Of a DNA stretch of 64,000 bases, positions 1 to 9,496 are shown one piece after another. The translations under genes and the position numbers were made by a program. Position 1 is the first letter of the stretch, and every line of letters starts with the position of its first letter. This stretch comes from Sphingomonas sp. Leaf339 (GTDB lineage Bacteria; Pseudomonadota; Alphaproteobacteria; Sphingomonadales; Sphingomonadaceae). Under the pieces are notes generated by a model. It searched no databases. It saw only the letters and a list, made by a program, of their open reading frames with translations, and had not been told where the DNA came from. The stretch covers positions 381,733-445,732 of the forward strand of contig NZ_LMRS01000023.1 of assembly GCF_001426195.1 (NCBI RefSeq), written 5' to 3'.

Positions 1-1476
1 GCGGTTCGGCATGGGCCAGCGTGCCGGCGATCGCCTCCCGCATCCGTGCAAAGGTGCCGCGCAGTGCCCCGGTGTCGAACCGGTCGGCGAGCGGGCTATG
101 CCGGGGGGGCAAGTCGCCGAAGCCGGCATACATGCTGAGCCAGCTGGCGTCCTGAAACGACTCCCATTCATACCGGACGAACTCGCCGCCGCTGCGCCAG
201 GCGTCGAGCTTGCGTTGCAGCGTCTCGGGCAGGGCAACCGAGCGGCGTTCGTCCCAGAAGCGTTCGCCGGTCCGCCCGTTCGCCTGATAATGCAGGAACA
301 GGAAGTCGCGCACCCGCTCGAACTCCAGCGTCGATTGCCGGTTGTACGTGGCGGCAAGGCGCGGATCGACATCGCGATCGGGGAACAGCGCGACGAGCCG
401 TTCCAGCCCCGACTGGATCAGCGTGATGCTGGTCGATTCCAACGGTTCGAGGAACCCCGACGATAGGCCGATGCCCACGACGTTGCGATCCCAGAAGCGG
501 TCGCGGTGACCGGCGGTGAAGCGCAGCCGGTTGGGTTCGGCCAGCGCCTCGCCCTCCAGATTGGCGCGCAGGATATGTTCCGCCTCGTCGTCGCTCATGT
601 GGTCGGACGAATAGATATGGCCGTTGCCGACGCGCTGTTGAAGCGGGATGTGCCATTGCCAGCCGGCGGGCCGGGCGGTGGCGGTGGTGAAGGGGCGCGG
701 CGCGGCGGCGGCGCGGCAAGGCAGGGCGATGGCGCGGTCGCACGGCAGCCAGTGGCGCCAGTCGATATAGGGGACGCCCAGCGCCTCGCCCAGCAACAGG
801 CTGCGGAACCCGGAACAGTCGATCCACAGATCGCCCTCGACCCGGCGGTCGCCCTCCAGATGCACGGCGGTGACGCGGCCGTCCTCGCCGTCGCGCTCGA
901 CCCGGTCGATGCGGCCGTCGATATGCGTCACGCGGTTGGCGATCGACAGGCGACGCAGCATCGCGGCGAACTTCGACGCATCGAAATGCACCGCGAAGTT
1001 GAACACGCCGAGATCGTTCGCCGGGCGGTCCGGCGGCGGCAGGAACAGGCCCTGCTCGGCCAGCTGGGTGGCGAGGCAGTAATCGCCGATCGGCAGGTCG
1101 TCGCCCGCCGCCTTCAGCTTCAGCCAATATTGGTGGAACGCGACGCCGCGTGCGGGCACGCCGTATAGGCCGAAGGGATGGAAGAACGCCTTGTCGGGCG
1201 CCACCCAGCCATCGAAGCGGATGCCGTATTTGATCGTGCCGCTGGTTTCGCGCAGCACCTCCGGCTCGCCCAGTTCGACGGCGGCCAGGAAGTCGCGGAT
1301 CGCCGGCACCGTGGCCTCACCGACGCCGACGGTGCCGATCGCCGCGCTGTCGATGACGGTGATCGCAATCGGCAGATGCGCCAGCATCCGCGCCAGATAC
1401 GCCGCCGACATCCAGCCGGCGGTGCCGCCTCCGACGATGACGATGGAACGGATCGCGCGATCGGGTTGCTGGTTCA
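1..1476 (-). CDS. Flavin-dependent tryptophan halogenase family protein (partial, C-terminus beyond window)
   Basis: An open frame runs leftward from ATG at 1476 to the window edge without a stop, giving about 492 residues. The N-terminus has the FAD-binding motif GGGTAGW. A KYGIRFDGW segment sits where the family carries its conserved lysine, and WQWHIP matches the family's W-x-W-x-I-P signature. Known members halogenate tryptophan or other aromatics with FADH2 and O2. In sphingomonads, Caulobacter and Xanthomonas, however, many paralogues lie next to TonB-dependent receptors in carbohydrate-uptake loci and their substrate is unknown. Here a TonB-dependent receptor lies directly upstream on the same strand. 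The family is clear; the substrate and whether the protein halogenates at all are not. Confidence 0.9.
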
Positions 1477-1532
1477 TGCTGGCACCTCTTCCATCGTTAC
1501 GTGGCGGAGGGAACCCTTGGCCCCACCAATGC

Positions 1533-1555
1533 CTCCCCGGCCTCCGCCGGAGAAG
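1533..1555. repeat. Degenerate copy of a CCCCGG-type intergenic palindromic repeat
   Basis: The segment carries TCCCCGGCCTCCGCCGGAG. It resembles hairpins at 7681-7703 and 11879-11900, which also lie between genes. This copy lies between the halogenase start and the receptor terminator. Confidence 0.4.
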
Positions 1556-1608
1556 CAGATTGGCTGGCCCGGGCTTCCATCGGATCGTTTCTGATGTGCC
1601 TCGCCCCG

Positions 1609-1647
1609 AAAAAGAACCGCCGCCGACCCGGTGGGGACGACGGCGGC
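1609..1647 (-). terminator. Rho-independent terminator after the TonB-dependent receptor gene
   Basis: On the minus strand a GCCGCCG/CGGCGGC stem (1641-1647 with 1619-1625) is followed by TTCTTTTT. It starts 25 bases after the receptor stop codon and lies upstream of the halogenase gene. It should therefore terminate or attenuate read-through between the two. Confidence 0.7.
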
Positions 1648-1671
1648 AGGCTTGGGGTATTTCTTCAGCCG

Positions 1672-4600
1672 TTACAGCTTCACGCGGATGCCGGCGATGA
1701 AGCGGCGCTCATAGATGTTCTCGTTGAACACCTGATCGGTGAAGGTCAGGTAATAACGCTCGGTCTCGGCGGTCAGGTTCGATGCCTGGCCGTACAGCGT
1801 CACGTTCGGCGTCACATCATAGGCGATCGACGCATCGAGATAGCTGGTCGGCTTCTGATACTGGGCCAGGCCGGTGATGCCGCCGTAATCCGACGACACC
1901 AGCCGCTTCGAGCGGTAGTTGTAAGCGACGCGCGTCTGCAATCCGTACTGCTCGTACCACAGGGCGGCGTTCGCCTGGTGCTTCGAGTTATCCTGGAACG
2001 GCTGCTGCTTGCCGGCCAGATCGGTCAGGCCGGCATCGCCCAGCGACAGCGTGTAGTTGGCATCGACGCCGAAGCCGCCGAAGAACCCGTTCACGCCATA
2101 ATCGGCCAGTGCCTGCCGGGCGGAGACTTCCGCACCCTTCAGCGAACCACCCTCGCCCTGCACCACGGTGCTGACCGGGATCGTGCGGCGGACGACGCCG
2201 TCATTGTCCGGAATGTCGCTGCGGAACACGGTGGCGTTGGCGATGAAGCTGTCCACCTTGATGTAGAACACGCCCGCCGCGATCAGGCTGGACCGGCCCG
2301 TGTAATATTCGACGCTCGCCTCGACATTGTCCGCGCGCCACGGGTTCAGGTTCGGGTTGCCGCGGCTGTTGGCGCTCTGCGCCTCGAACCGCGCCGGGTT
2401 GATCGTGGTGTTGATCGCATAGTTGACGTTCAGACCCCCGCCCCACTGCAGGAAGTCGAGCAGCGTCATCGTCTTGGCAAAGGCGGCACGCGCACGCAGC
2501 TTGTCCGTGATGTCCAGCGTCAGGTTGAACGCCGGCAGGAAGTCGGTGAAGTCGCGCTTGGTGTACACGTCGCCGGCATCGACACCGGACACGCCGTACG
2601 GCTGCGGCGCACCGACCACGTTCTGGCGGACGGTGAAGCGCGTGTTGACGACGCGCAGACCGCCATTGACGCTGAACGGCAGCCCGAACACCTCACCCTT
2701 GCCATCGACCTGCGCGTAACCGGAGATCTGCTTCAGGTTCAGGCTGAACGAATCGGCCGGGTTCACATTGTTGACGCTGCCCGGATAGAATTCGTTCTGC
2801 AGCGCTTCCGAATTGTCGATCGCCTTGGGATCGAAGACATAGATCGACGGCGCACCGCTGGCGGGCAGCGACACCTTCTTCAGGCGATCTGCGAAGATCG
2901 GATCGTTGGCCAGCCGGGTCAGCCCGGCGGTGTAGGCGTTGCCCGAGGAATCGAGCACGCTGCACGACCGGTCGTTCAGGTTGACGTCAAACGCCTTCCA
3001 CTTGACCAGGCAACCCGCTGCCGGGTTCTGGGCGTTGTCAGTGTTGCCGGCATAGAAGGGCGACACCCGCTCGAACGTGAACTGGTCGACGCTGCGCTGG
3101 CCGTAACGGCCACCGATCTTCAGGCCGAACTGCTCGCTGGGCTTCCACTCGGCATCGCCGCGCACCGCCCAGATATCGCCGTCCTGATAGACGTTGTTTT
3201 CCGACGAGATCGTCTTCAGGCCATAGCGCGACGGGTCCTGCACCTGGTTCAGAAACGCCTGCGGGAAAGTGAAGACGGGGGCGCCGCTCGAATAGTCGAC
3301 CGTCGCCTTCTGGCTATAGATTTGATAACCGGTCGGATTGAACTGGCGGTCGCCGCCGATCGCGGCGGGGTAGTTGCCGATGCCGTTATATGCCCACTGC
3401 TTGCCGTTGGTCAGGCTGTACTGGACATATCCCTGATCCGACTTGCGGCTGGCCTTGCCATAGATGCCGCGCACGGTGGCCTTCAGCGTGCTGCCGTTGT
3501 TCCAGTCGAGCTGCGCGTTGTAGTTCTGCGATTCCGACTTCACGCGGAACGTCTCGGCATAGCTGTCGAAGTTCGGCATGTCGTAGGTGTAGGTCTGGAC
3601 CGTGTTCAGGTGCAGGCCGTTGACGATCGCGCCGGTGTCGCGCGAATTGGTCGGCAGAAAGGGTGACGACTGCCAGTCGACCGCCTGGAACTGGAAACCG
3701 GCGGTGCGGTCATACTGCGTCTGGCGGGTGTAGAAGCCATCGGCGGTCAGCGTCAGCTGGTCGTTGATCTGGAACTGCAGCGACGCATTGGCGCCGAAGC
3801 GTTCGCGGCTGGTGATCTTGTTCCATGCGGTGTGCGACTGCGGCGTGATGAACGCGTCGTTCGCATCGCCGTCGCCGTTGACGTCGTAACCCTGCAGGAC
3901 GCCCGCCGCATTGCGGATCGGCGTGCCGCGGCTGATGCCGTTATTGCCGACCGCGAAGTCGCCGCGGTTGGCCGGCGTGATCGATCCGTCTGCGTTCTGG
4001 AAGGCATCGCTACCCCGCTCGGTGCGGAGCGTGACGCCGTAATCCTGAATGCCACGGAAACTGTTGCTGAGGTTCAGGTCGCTGTACGCAGCCGACACCA
4101 GGATGCCGAGCCGACCGGAGTTGTACGACACGAGGCCGTTGACCGACGGATCATACTTCTTCGTGCGGTCGCCATACTGACCCTCGGCGGCGGCGGCCAG
4201 CGTCAGTCCGCGCTTCAGGTCGAACGGACGGCGCGTCAGCAGGTCGACGGTGCCCGACAGGCCCGCCTGTTGCAGCGACGCGGTCGGCGACTTGAACACC
4301 GTCGCGCCGGAAAACAGCTGCGAGGGGATATCGGTGAAGTTTGGCTGCACCGTCGTGACCGAATTGGCGCCCAGGAACTGCTCGCCGTTCATCAGCGTCG
4401 TCACCTGCGGCAGGCCGCGGATGTTGATCGCGCCGCCTTCGCCCGCCTCGCGGCGGATCTGCACGCCGGGGATGCGCTGGAGCGAATCAGAGATGGTGAC
4501 GTCGGGCAGCTTGCCGATGTCCTGCGCGCTGATCGCCTCGACGATGCTGTCGGCGTTGCGCTTCACCTCGATCGCGCGCGCCTGCGACGCGCGGATACCG

Positions 4601-4779
4601 GTGACGACGATATCGCCCTCGTCGGCGGGCGCATCGGCGGTGGCGGGCACGTCCTGCTGCGCGGCGGGGATGTCCTGACCCGGTACGGCGGCGTTCTGGG
4701 CGAATGCCTGGGCCGGGACCATCGCGATCACCGACGCGGCGGTGAACAGCGCCACGCGGGCGCTCAGCTTTTCAGTCAT
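1672..4779 (-). CDS. TonB-dependent receptor
   Basis: The product has 1035 residues and is an outer-membrane receptor for energised uptake of a large substrate. It has a signal peptide ending near AQAFAQ (residues 22-27) and a TonB-box-like segment GDIVVTGIRAS at about 54-64. A plug domain follows, with DIGKLPDVTISDSLQRIPG and NIRGLPQVTTLMNG. The long beta-barrel ends in a short hydrophobic strand (IRVKL). Length and plug wording match the Caulobacter-type receptors of sphingomonads, which often take up glycans or glycosides. The start has a GGAGAGGA-like ribosome site just upstream. It is followed by a terminator and then the halogenase-family gene, so a joint role in substrate uptake and processing is likely. 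The ligand cannot be read from sequence. Confidence 0.93.
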   Translation of the reverse strand: MTEKLSARVALFTAASVIAMVPAQAFAQNAAVPGQDIPAAQQDVPATADAPADEGDIVVTGIRASQARAIEVKRNADSIVEAISAQDIGKLPDVTISDSLQRIPGVQIRREAGEGGAINIRGLPQVTTLMNGEQFLGANSVTTVQPNFTDIPSQLFSGATVFKSPTASLQQAGLSGTVDLLTRRPFDLKRGLTLAAAAEGQYGDRTKKYDPSVNGLVSYNSGRLGILVSAAYSDLNLSNSFRGIQDYGVTLRTERGSDAFQNADGSITPANRGDFAVGNNGISRGTPIRNAAGVLQGYDVNGDGDANDAFITPQSHTAWNKITSRERFGANASLQFQINDQLTLTADGFYTRQTQYDRTAGFQFQAVDWQSSPFLPTNSRDTGAIVNGLHLNTVQTYTYDMPNFDSYAETFRVKSESQNYNAQLDWNNGSTLKATVRGIYGKASRKSDQGYVQYSLTNGKQWAYNGIGNYPAAIGGDRQFNPTGYQIYSQKATVDYSSGAPVFTFPQAFLNQVQDPSRYGLKTISSENNVYQDGDIWAVRGDAEWKPSEQFGLKIGGRYGQRSVDQFTFERVSPFYAGNTDNAQNPAAGCLVKWKAFDVNLNDRSCSVLDSSGNAYTAGLTRLANDPIFADRLKKVSLPASGAPSIYVFDPKAIDNSEALQNEFYPGSVNNVNPADSFSLNLKQISGYAQVDGKGEVFGLPFSVNGGLRVVNTRFTVRQNVVGAPQPYGVSGVDAGDVYTKRDFTDFLPAFNLTLDITDKLRARAAFAKTMTLLDFLQWGGGLNVNYAINTTINPARFEAQSANSRGNPNLNPWRADNVEASVEYYTGRSSLIAAGVFYIKVDSFIANATVFRSDIPDNDGVVRRTIPVSTVVQGEGGSLKGAEVSARQALADYGVNGFFGGFGVDANYTLSLGDAGLTDLAGKQQPFQDNSKHQANAALWYEQYGLQTRVAYNYRSKRLVSSDYGGITGLAQYQKPTSYLDASIAYDVTPNVTLYGQASNLTAETERYYLTFTDQVFNENIYERRFIAGIRVKL

Positions 4780-4866
4780 ATCCTCTCCCCTGGCGATCAG
4801 GGCACTCCCTGATGGTGCCCTTCCGATCGCCGTCGTATAATATCTATTGATTTGTTTTATTGGGAG

Positions 4867-4893
4867 TGGCCGTCGCTCGTCAAGCGACGGCCA
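4867..4893. other. Perfect 11-bp inverted repeat between the receptor gene and acs
   Basis: The arms TGGCCGTCGCT and AGCGACGGCCA (4867-4877 and 4883-4893) enclose a 5-base loop. The repeat lies about 90 bases upstream of the receptor start and 100 bases downstream of the acs stop. No T-run follows on either strand, so it is not a canonical intrinsic terminator. It could be an operator, an RNA processing structure or a Rho-assisted terminator of acs. Confidence 0.6.
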
Positions 4894-4989
4894 ACGTCGT
4901 TAACCGAAACACGCGCGGGTGTTGCACCGATCACACAATACCGGTCAGGATCGCGAGTAATTGGCCATGTATTGGTTTTGTATCGGTTA

Positions 4990-6927
4990 TTATCCGATCC
5001 GCCCGGCGACCAGATCGTCGACCACCGCCGGATCGGCCAGCGTCGATGTGTCGCCCAGACTGCCGGTATCGCCCTCGGCGATCTTGCGCAGGATGCGACG
5101 CATGATCTTGCCCGATCGCGTCTTGGGCAATGCGGGCGCGAATTGCAGCGCGTCGGGCGTCGCGATCGGTCCGATCTCCCGCCGGACCCATTGCCGCAAT
5201 TCGTCATGCAGCGCGGTCGTCGCCTCGACCCCGGCGTTCAGCGTGACATAGGCATAGATGCCCTGACCCTTCACGTCGTGCGGCATGCCGACCACCGCCG
5301 CCTCCGCGACATGCGCATGGAGCACCAGCGCGCTTTCCACCTCGGCGGTGCCCATCCGGTGGCCGGACACGTTGATGACATCATCGACGCGACCGGTGAT
5401 CCAGTAATAGCCATCGGCATCGCGGCGACAGCCGTCGCCGGTGAAATAGGTGCCGGGATAGGTCGAGAAATAGGTCTGGAAGAACCGGTCGTGATCGCCC
5501 CATACGGTCCGCATCTGCCCCGGCCAACTGGCGGTCAGGCACAGATTGCCGCTCGTCTCGCCCTCCAGCACCTTGCCCTGTTCGTCGACCAGGATCGGCT
5601 CGACCCCGGGCAGCGGGCGGGTGGCGCAGCCGGGTTTCAGCGCGGTGGCGCCGGGCAGGGGGGCGATCATGATGCCCCCCGTCTCGGTCTGCCACCACGC
5701 GTCGATCACCGGGCAGCGGCCATCGCCGACGATATCGTGATACCAGCGCCACGCCTCCGGGTTGATCGGTTCGCCGACCGATCCCAACAGGCGCAACGAC
5801 GCGCGCGAGGTGGCGTGGACGAGCGCGTCGCCCTCCTTCATCAGCGCGCGCAGCGCGGTCGGCGCGGTGAACAGCGTGTTGACCTTGTGCCGATCGACCA
5901 CCTGCCAGATGCGGCTGGCGTCGGGCCAGTTGGGCAATCCTTCGTACATCAGCGTCGTCGCGCCATTGGCGAGCGGACCATAGAGGATGTACGTATGCCC
6001 GGTGACCCAGCCGATATCGGCCGCGCACCAGAACACCTCGCCCTGCCGGTAATCGAACGCCAGTTCGTGCGTGTACGCCGCCCAGAGCAGATAGCCGCCC
6101 GAGCTGTGCAGCACGCCCTTGGGCTGGCCGGTCGATCCGCTGGTGTAGAGGATGAACAGCGGATCCTCCGCCGCCATCTCGACCGGTGGGCAATCGCTGT
6201 CCACATCGGCGGCGGCGTCATGATACCAGATGTCGCGCTCGCCCATCGCGATGTCGGCACCCGTCGCGCGGATCACGATCGTCCGCGCCAGTGAGGGAGC
6301 CTTCTTCGCCGCCTCGTCCACGCACGCCTTCAGCGCGATGCGCTTGCCGCCGCGCCGGCCTTCGTCGGCGGTGATGACCAGCGTCGATCCGCAATCCTCG
6401 ATCCGCCCGGCCAACGCGTCGGCGGAAAAGCCGCCGAACACCACCGAATGGATCGCGCCGATCCGCGCACAGGCCAGCACCGCGAACGCCGCCTCCGGGA
6501 TCATCGGCAGATAGATCGTCACCCGGTCGCCCTTCGCCACCCCTTGCGCCTTCAGCACATTGGCGAAGCGACAGACCTCGGCGTGCAATTCGCGATAGGT
6601 GATGTGGCGCGCATCCTCGGTCGGCACATCCGGTTCCCAGATGATCGCCGTCGTATCGCCCAGCGTCTCCAGATGCCGGTCGATGCAGTTCGCCGCGACA
6701 TTCAGCGTGCCGTCCGCGAACCAGCGGATGTGGAAATCATCCTTGTCGAACGACCAGTCCCCCGCCTGTCGCGGTGCCGTGATCCAGTCCAGCCGCTGCG
6801 CCTGTTCCAACCAGAACCCGTCGCGGTCCGCCAGCGATGCGGCGTACAGCCCGCGATAGCCATCATCGTCGATGCGCGCCTTCGCCTGCCACTCGGCCGG
6901 AACGGGATACAGTTCGGGATCGGTCAT
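4990..6927 (-). CDS. acsA: Acetyl-CoA synthetase (AMP-forming)
   Basis: The product has 645 residues, close to the usual 650 for this family. It converts acetate, ATP and CoA to acetyl-CoA through acetyl-AMP. Visible family motifs are the phosphate-binding [19 protein letters not shown] with the tryptophan that limits the acyl pocket to acetate, [20 protein letters not shown], and the C-terminal [11 protein letters not shown] with the lysine that is acetylated to switch the enzyme off. The reading frame stays open to 7041, but the ATG at 6927 gives the standard N-terminus and is preferred. Propionate-CoA ligase is less likely given the overall match to Acs. Confidence 0.95.
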   Translation of the reverse strand: MTDPELYPVPAEWQAKARIDDDGYRGLYAASLADRDGFWLEQAQRLDWITAPRQAGDWSFDKDDFHIRWFADGTLNVAANCIDRHLETLGDTTAIIWEPDVPTEDARHITYRELHAEVCRFANVLKAQGVAKGDRVTIYLPMIPEAAFAVLACARIGAIHSVVFGGFSADALAGRIEDCGSTLVITADEGRRGGKRIALKACVDEAAKKAPSLARTIVIRATGADIAMGERDIWYHDAAADVDSDCPPVEMAAEDPLFILYTSGSTGQPKGVLHSSGGYLLWAAYTHELAFDYRQGEVFWCAADIGWVTGHTYILYGPLANGATTLMYEGLPNWPDASRIWQVVDRHKVNTLFTAPTALRALMKEGDALVHATSRASLRLLGSVGEPINPEAWRWYHDIVGDGRCPVIDAWWQTETGGIMIAPLPGATALKPGCATRPLPGVEPILVDEQGKVLEGETSGNLCLTASWPGQMRTVWGDHDRFFQTYFSTYPGTYFTGDGCRRDADGYYWITGRVDDVINVSGHRMGTAEVESALVLHAHVAEAAVVGMPHDVKGQGIYAYVTLNAGVEATTALHDELRQWVRREIGPIATPDALQFAPALPKTRSGKIMRRILRKIAEGDTGSLGDTSTLADPAVVDDLVAGRIG

Positions 6928-7055
6928 CGCGCTCTCTGTCCATCGTTGTTTGCGCCCCCATACACCGCTCGACCGCCGACGCCATCCGCGACGAAAGACC
7001 GGTGATAGGAAGACGTCGGGATGATAGGACCAGGGTTTCATCAGGAGCGACCATC

Positions 7056-7262
7056 ATGAAGATCAGCGCGCGCAACCAGTTTGCCGGCACCGTCACCGCC
7101 ATCGCGCCCGGCGCCGTCAACGGCACGGTGAAGGTGGATATCGGCGGCGGCCACATCGTCACCGCCAGCATCACCGAGGAGGCGATCGCCGACCTGGGCC
7201 TGGCCGAGGGCGACACCGTGACCGTGCTGGTCAAGGCGAGCGACGTGCTGATCGGCAAATGA
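7056..7262 (+). CDS. Molbindin-type molybdopterin/molybdate-binding protein (single Mop/TOBE domain)
   Basis: A 68-residue protein made of one Mop domain: MKISARNQFAGTV at the start, then GAVNGTVKVDIGGG and LGLAEGDTVTVLVKASDVL. Stand-alone Mop proteins bind molybdate or tungstate oxyanions as oligomers and are thought to store them in the cytoplasm. The inner ATG at 7056 gives exactly one domain. The stop overlaps the next gene's start (ATGA at 7259-7262), so the two are translationally coupled. No modABC transporter is present in the window. Confidence 0.85.
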   Translation: MKISARNQFAGTVTAIAPGAVNGTVKVDIGGGHIVTASITEEAIADLGLAEGDTVTVLVKASDVLIGK

Positions 7263-7654
7263 CCGAAACGCCGCCCCGCCTGAAACTGAAGGCGCAACTG
7301 TTCTGCGGCACCGAAGCGGCGCTCGGCCCGGGCAAGGTGTCGCTGCTGGACGCGATCGAGCAGGAAGGGTCGATCTCCGCTGCCGGCCGCCTGCTGGGCA
7401 TGAGTTATCGCCGGGCGTGGTTGCTGGTCGACGGCATGAACCGCTGTTTCACCGATCGGCTGGTCGATACCACCGCTGGCGGTGGCCAGAACCGCGGTGC
7501 CCGCCTGACGGCGGCAGGGCGCGAAGCGCGTGCCGCCTATCGCCAGATGGAGGCCGATCTGGCGCGCGCCGCCGATGCCGAGCCGCTAGCGGTGCTTCGC
7601 GCGATGTTGCGGTCCGCGCCGATCGATCCGGATGCCACGGTAGAGGCGGGGTAA
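7259..7654 (+). CDS. ModE-like winged-helix transcriptional regulator (N-terminal domain only)
   Basis: A 131-residue protein matching the LysR-like helix-turn-helix of ModE. The region KVSLLDAIEQEGSISAAGRL is followed by LGMSYRRAWLLVDGMN and a GGGGQN-like wing near residues 75-80. Full ModE has two C-terminal molybdate-binding Mop domains. They are absent here, but a separate Mop protein is encoded just upstream with a 4-base overlap. That suggests a split ModE in which sensing and DNA binding are on two polypeptides. The targets are unknown. Confidence 0.82.
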   Translation: MTETPPRLKLKAQLFCGTEAALGPGKVSLLDAIEQEGSISAAGRLLGMSYRRAWLLVDGMNRCFTDRLVDTTAGGGQNRGARLTAAGREARAAYRQMEADLARAADAEPLAVLRAMLRSAPIDPDATVEAG

Positions 7655-7680
7655 AGGCGTTTATCCGGTCCAGCTACACT

Positions 7681-7703
7681 GTTCCCCGGCCCCGCCGGGG
7701 AAC
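7681..7703. repeat. Palindromic intergenic repeat, GTTCCCCGG hairpin
   Basis: A perfect 9-bp stem (7681-7689 with 7695-7703) and 5-base loop sit between two convergent genes. The position would suit a bidirectional terminator, but there is no U-tract. Similar sequence occurs at 11879-11900 and, degraded, at 1533-1555. Confidence 0.55.
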
Positions 7704-7724
7704 GGTGCGTGTAGAGGTCCGCTC

Positions 7725-9431
7725 TTACCGCCGCGGGCGGCTCGGCTTCGCCTGATAGCGCGGCGCCCCACCGGGGCGACCGCCACCGGCATTGGGCGGG
7801 CGGCCGCCACGCGGCGCGGCACGCTGGCCGCCGGCGGGCGGGCCGTCCGACTGGGTAATCGCGATGCCGCTCTCGTCGTCGCCACCATGTGAGGTCTTGG
7901 CGGCGGAGGCCGCGAACTTGGCGGCGGCGACGCGCGGAATCTGAACGAAGGTTTCGCTCGGCCCGATGCGAATCGCACCGATCTCCTCACGCGTCACGTG
8001 ACCGCGACGGCACAGCAGCGGCAACAGCCAGCGCGGATCGGCGTTCTGGTTGCGACCGATATCCAGACGGAACCAGACGGTGTCGTCGAAACCGGGGCGA
8101 TGCCCGTCCTCGCGACGCGGCGGCTCGTTCGCGCCGTCTGCCATCTCTTCCGGGTTCGGCATGCTGGCACGCAGCGCGCGGACCAGCATCGCGGCGACAT
8201 CCTCGGGCGTCTTGGTTTCCAGCAGACGCTGACCCAGTGCGCGATCCTCATCGTCCAGCTCGACCGGCTCGGCCAGCTTGGTCAGCAGGCGTTCGCGATC
8301 GGCGTTGCGGATGTCGTCGGCGGACGGCACCGGCAGCCAGTTGGCGGCGATGCGCGCGCCGCGCAGCATCATGTCCACCCGGCGGCGGCGCGGATACGGC
8401 ACGATCAGCATCGCGATGCCCTTGCGGCCCGCGCGGCCGGTACGACCCGACCGGTGCTGCAACGTCTCCGCGTCGCGCGGCAGTTCGACGTGCACGACCA
8501 GGCTCAGGCTGGGCAGATCGATGCCGCGGGCGGCGACGTCGGTGGCGACGCAGACGCGCGCGCGGCCGTCACGCAGTGCCTGCAAGGCGGCGTTGCGCTC
8601 GTTCTGCGAATGCTCGCCCGACAAGGCGACCGCGGCGAAACCGCGTTCGACCAGGCTGGCGTGGAGATGGCGGACATTGTCGCGCGTGGCGCAGAACAGC
8701 ATCGCCGTCTCCGCCTCATGAAAGCGCAGCAGGTTCACCACCGCATGTTCGATATCCGATGGCGCGACCGCGACCGCCTGATATTCGATGTCGCCATGCC
8801 CGCGATCCTCGCCGACCGTCGAGATACGCAGCGCATCGCGCTGGTACGTCTTGGCCAGCGCCACGATCGGGCGGGGCAGGGTGGCGGAGAACATCAGCGT
8901 GCGCCGCTCGGACGGCGTCGCGTCGAGCAGCTGCTCCAGATCCTCGCGGAAGCCCATGTCGAGCATCTCGTCCGCCTCGTCGAGCACGGCGGCGCGGAGA
9001 CTGGACAGGCGCAGCGCGCCGCGTTCCAGATGGTCGCGCAGCCGACCCGGCGTACCGACGACGACGTGCGCGCCGTGGTTCAGCGCGCGGCGCTCGCGGC
9101 TGGCATCCATACCGCCGACGCAGGTGGCGATGCGCGCACCGGCATAGAGCCATTCGAGTTCGCGGCTGACCTGCAGGGCCAGTTCGCGCGTCGGGGCGAT
9201 CACCAGCGCCAGCGGCGGGCCGGCGGTCGGAAACGCACCGTCGACGAGCAACTCGTCGGCCATGGCCAGGCCGAATGCGACGGTCTTGCCGGAGCCGGTC
9301 TGGGCCGAGACGAGAAGGTCGCGACCGGTCGCCTCGGGAGCGATGACGGAGGACTGCACGGGGGTGAGCTGGTCGTATCCACGCGCGGCAAGCGCCTCTG
9401 AGAGAGACGCGGGAAGATTATCGGGAAGCAT
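7725..9431 (-). CDS. DEAD-box ATP-dependent RNA helicase with DbpA-type C-terminal domain
   Basis: The product has 568 residues. Helicase motifs appear in order: Q-motif region QLTPVQ, AQTGSGKT (43-50), PTRELALQV, GTPGRL, DEADEMLDMGF, SATLP, and HRSGRTGRAGRKG. After the two RecA domains, a segment near residues 445-505 (FRLDIGRNQNADPRWLLPLL, then FVQIPR) matches the DbpA RNA-binding domain, which in E. coli DbpA directs the enzyme to 23S rRNA helix 92. A basic Gly/Arg/Pro-rich tail follows. The ATG at 9431 was chosen over the adjacent TTG. Ribosome assembly is the likely role. Confidence 0.93.
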   Translation of the reverse strand: MLPDNLPASLSEALAARGYDQLTPVQSSVIAPEATGRDLLVSAQTGSGKTVAFGLAMADELLVDGAFPTAGPPLALVIAPTRELALQVSRELEWLYAGARIATCVGGMDASRERRALNHGAHVVVGTPGRLRDHLERGALRLSSLRAAVLDEADEMLDMGFREDLEQLLDATPSERRTLMFSATLPRPIVALAKTYQRDALRISTVGEDRGHGDIEYQAVAVAPSDIEHAVVNLLRFHEAETAMLFCATRDNVRHLHASLVERGFAAVALSGEHSQNERNAALQALRDGRARVCVATDVAARGIDLPSLSLVVHVELPRDAETLQHRSGRTGRAGRKGIAMLIVPYPRRRRVDMMLRGARIAANWLPVPSADDIRNADRERLLTKLAEPVELDDEDRALGQRLLETKTPEDVAAMLVRALRASMPNPEEMADGANEPPRREDGHRPGFDDTVWFRLDIGRNQNADPRWLLPLLCRRGHVTREEIGAIRIGPSETFVQIPRVAAAKFAASAAKTSHGGDDESGIAITQSDGPPAGGQRAAPRGGRPPNAGGGRPGGAPRYQAKPSRPRR

Positions 9432-9496
9432 CAAAATCCAATATGGGGGCTTTCGCCCGCCGGACCATCGCGTATCGTGGTCTCTGGCGCATAGCC

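Noticed and set aside
1501..3666. A 721-codon plus-strand open frame opposite the receptor gene
   Set aside because: It is the antisense of a well-supported TonB-dependent receptor. Its composition (Arg, Val, Asp, Gln-rich) is typical of high-GC shadow frames, and it has no family features.
4852..6294. A 480-codon plus-strand open frame opposite acsA
   Set aside because: Antisense to a gene with all acetyl-CoA synthetase motifs; no domain or start signal of its own.
7998..9401. A 467-codon plus-strand frame opposite the DEAD-box helicase
   Set aside because: Shadow of the helicase gene in high-GC DNA, without recognisable motifs.
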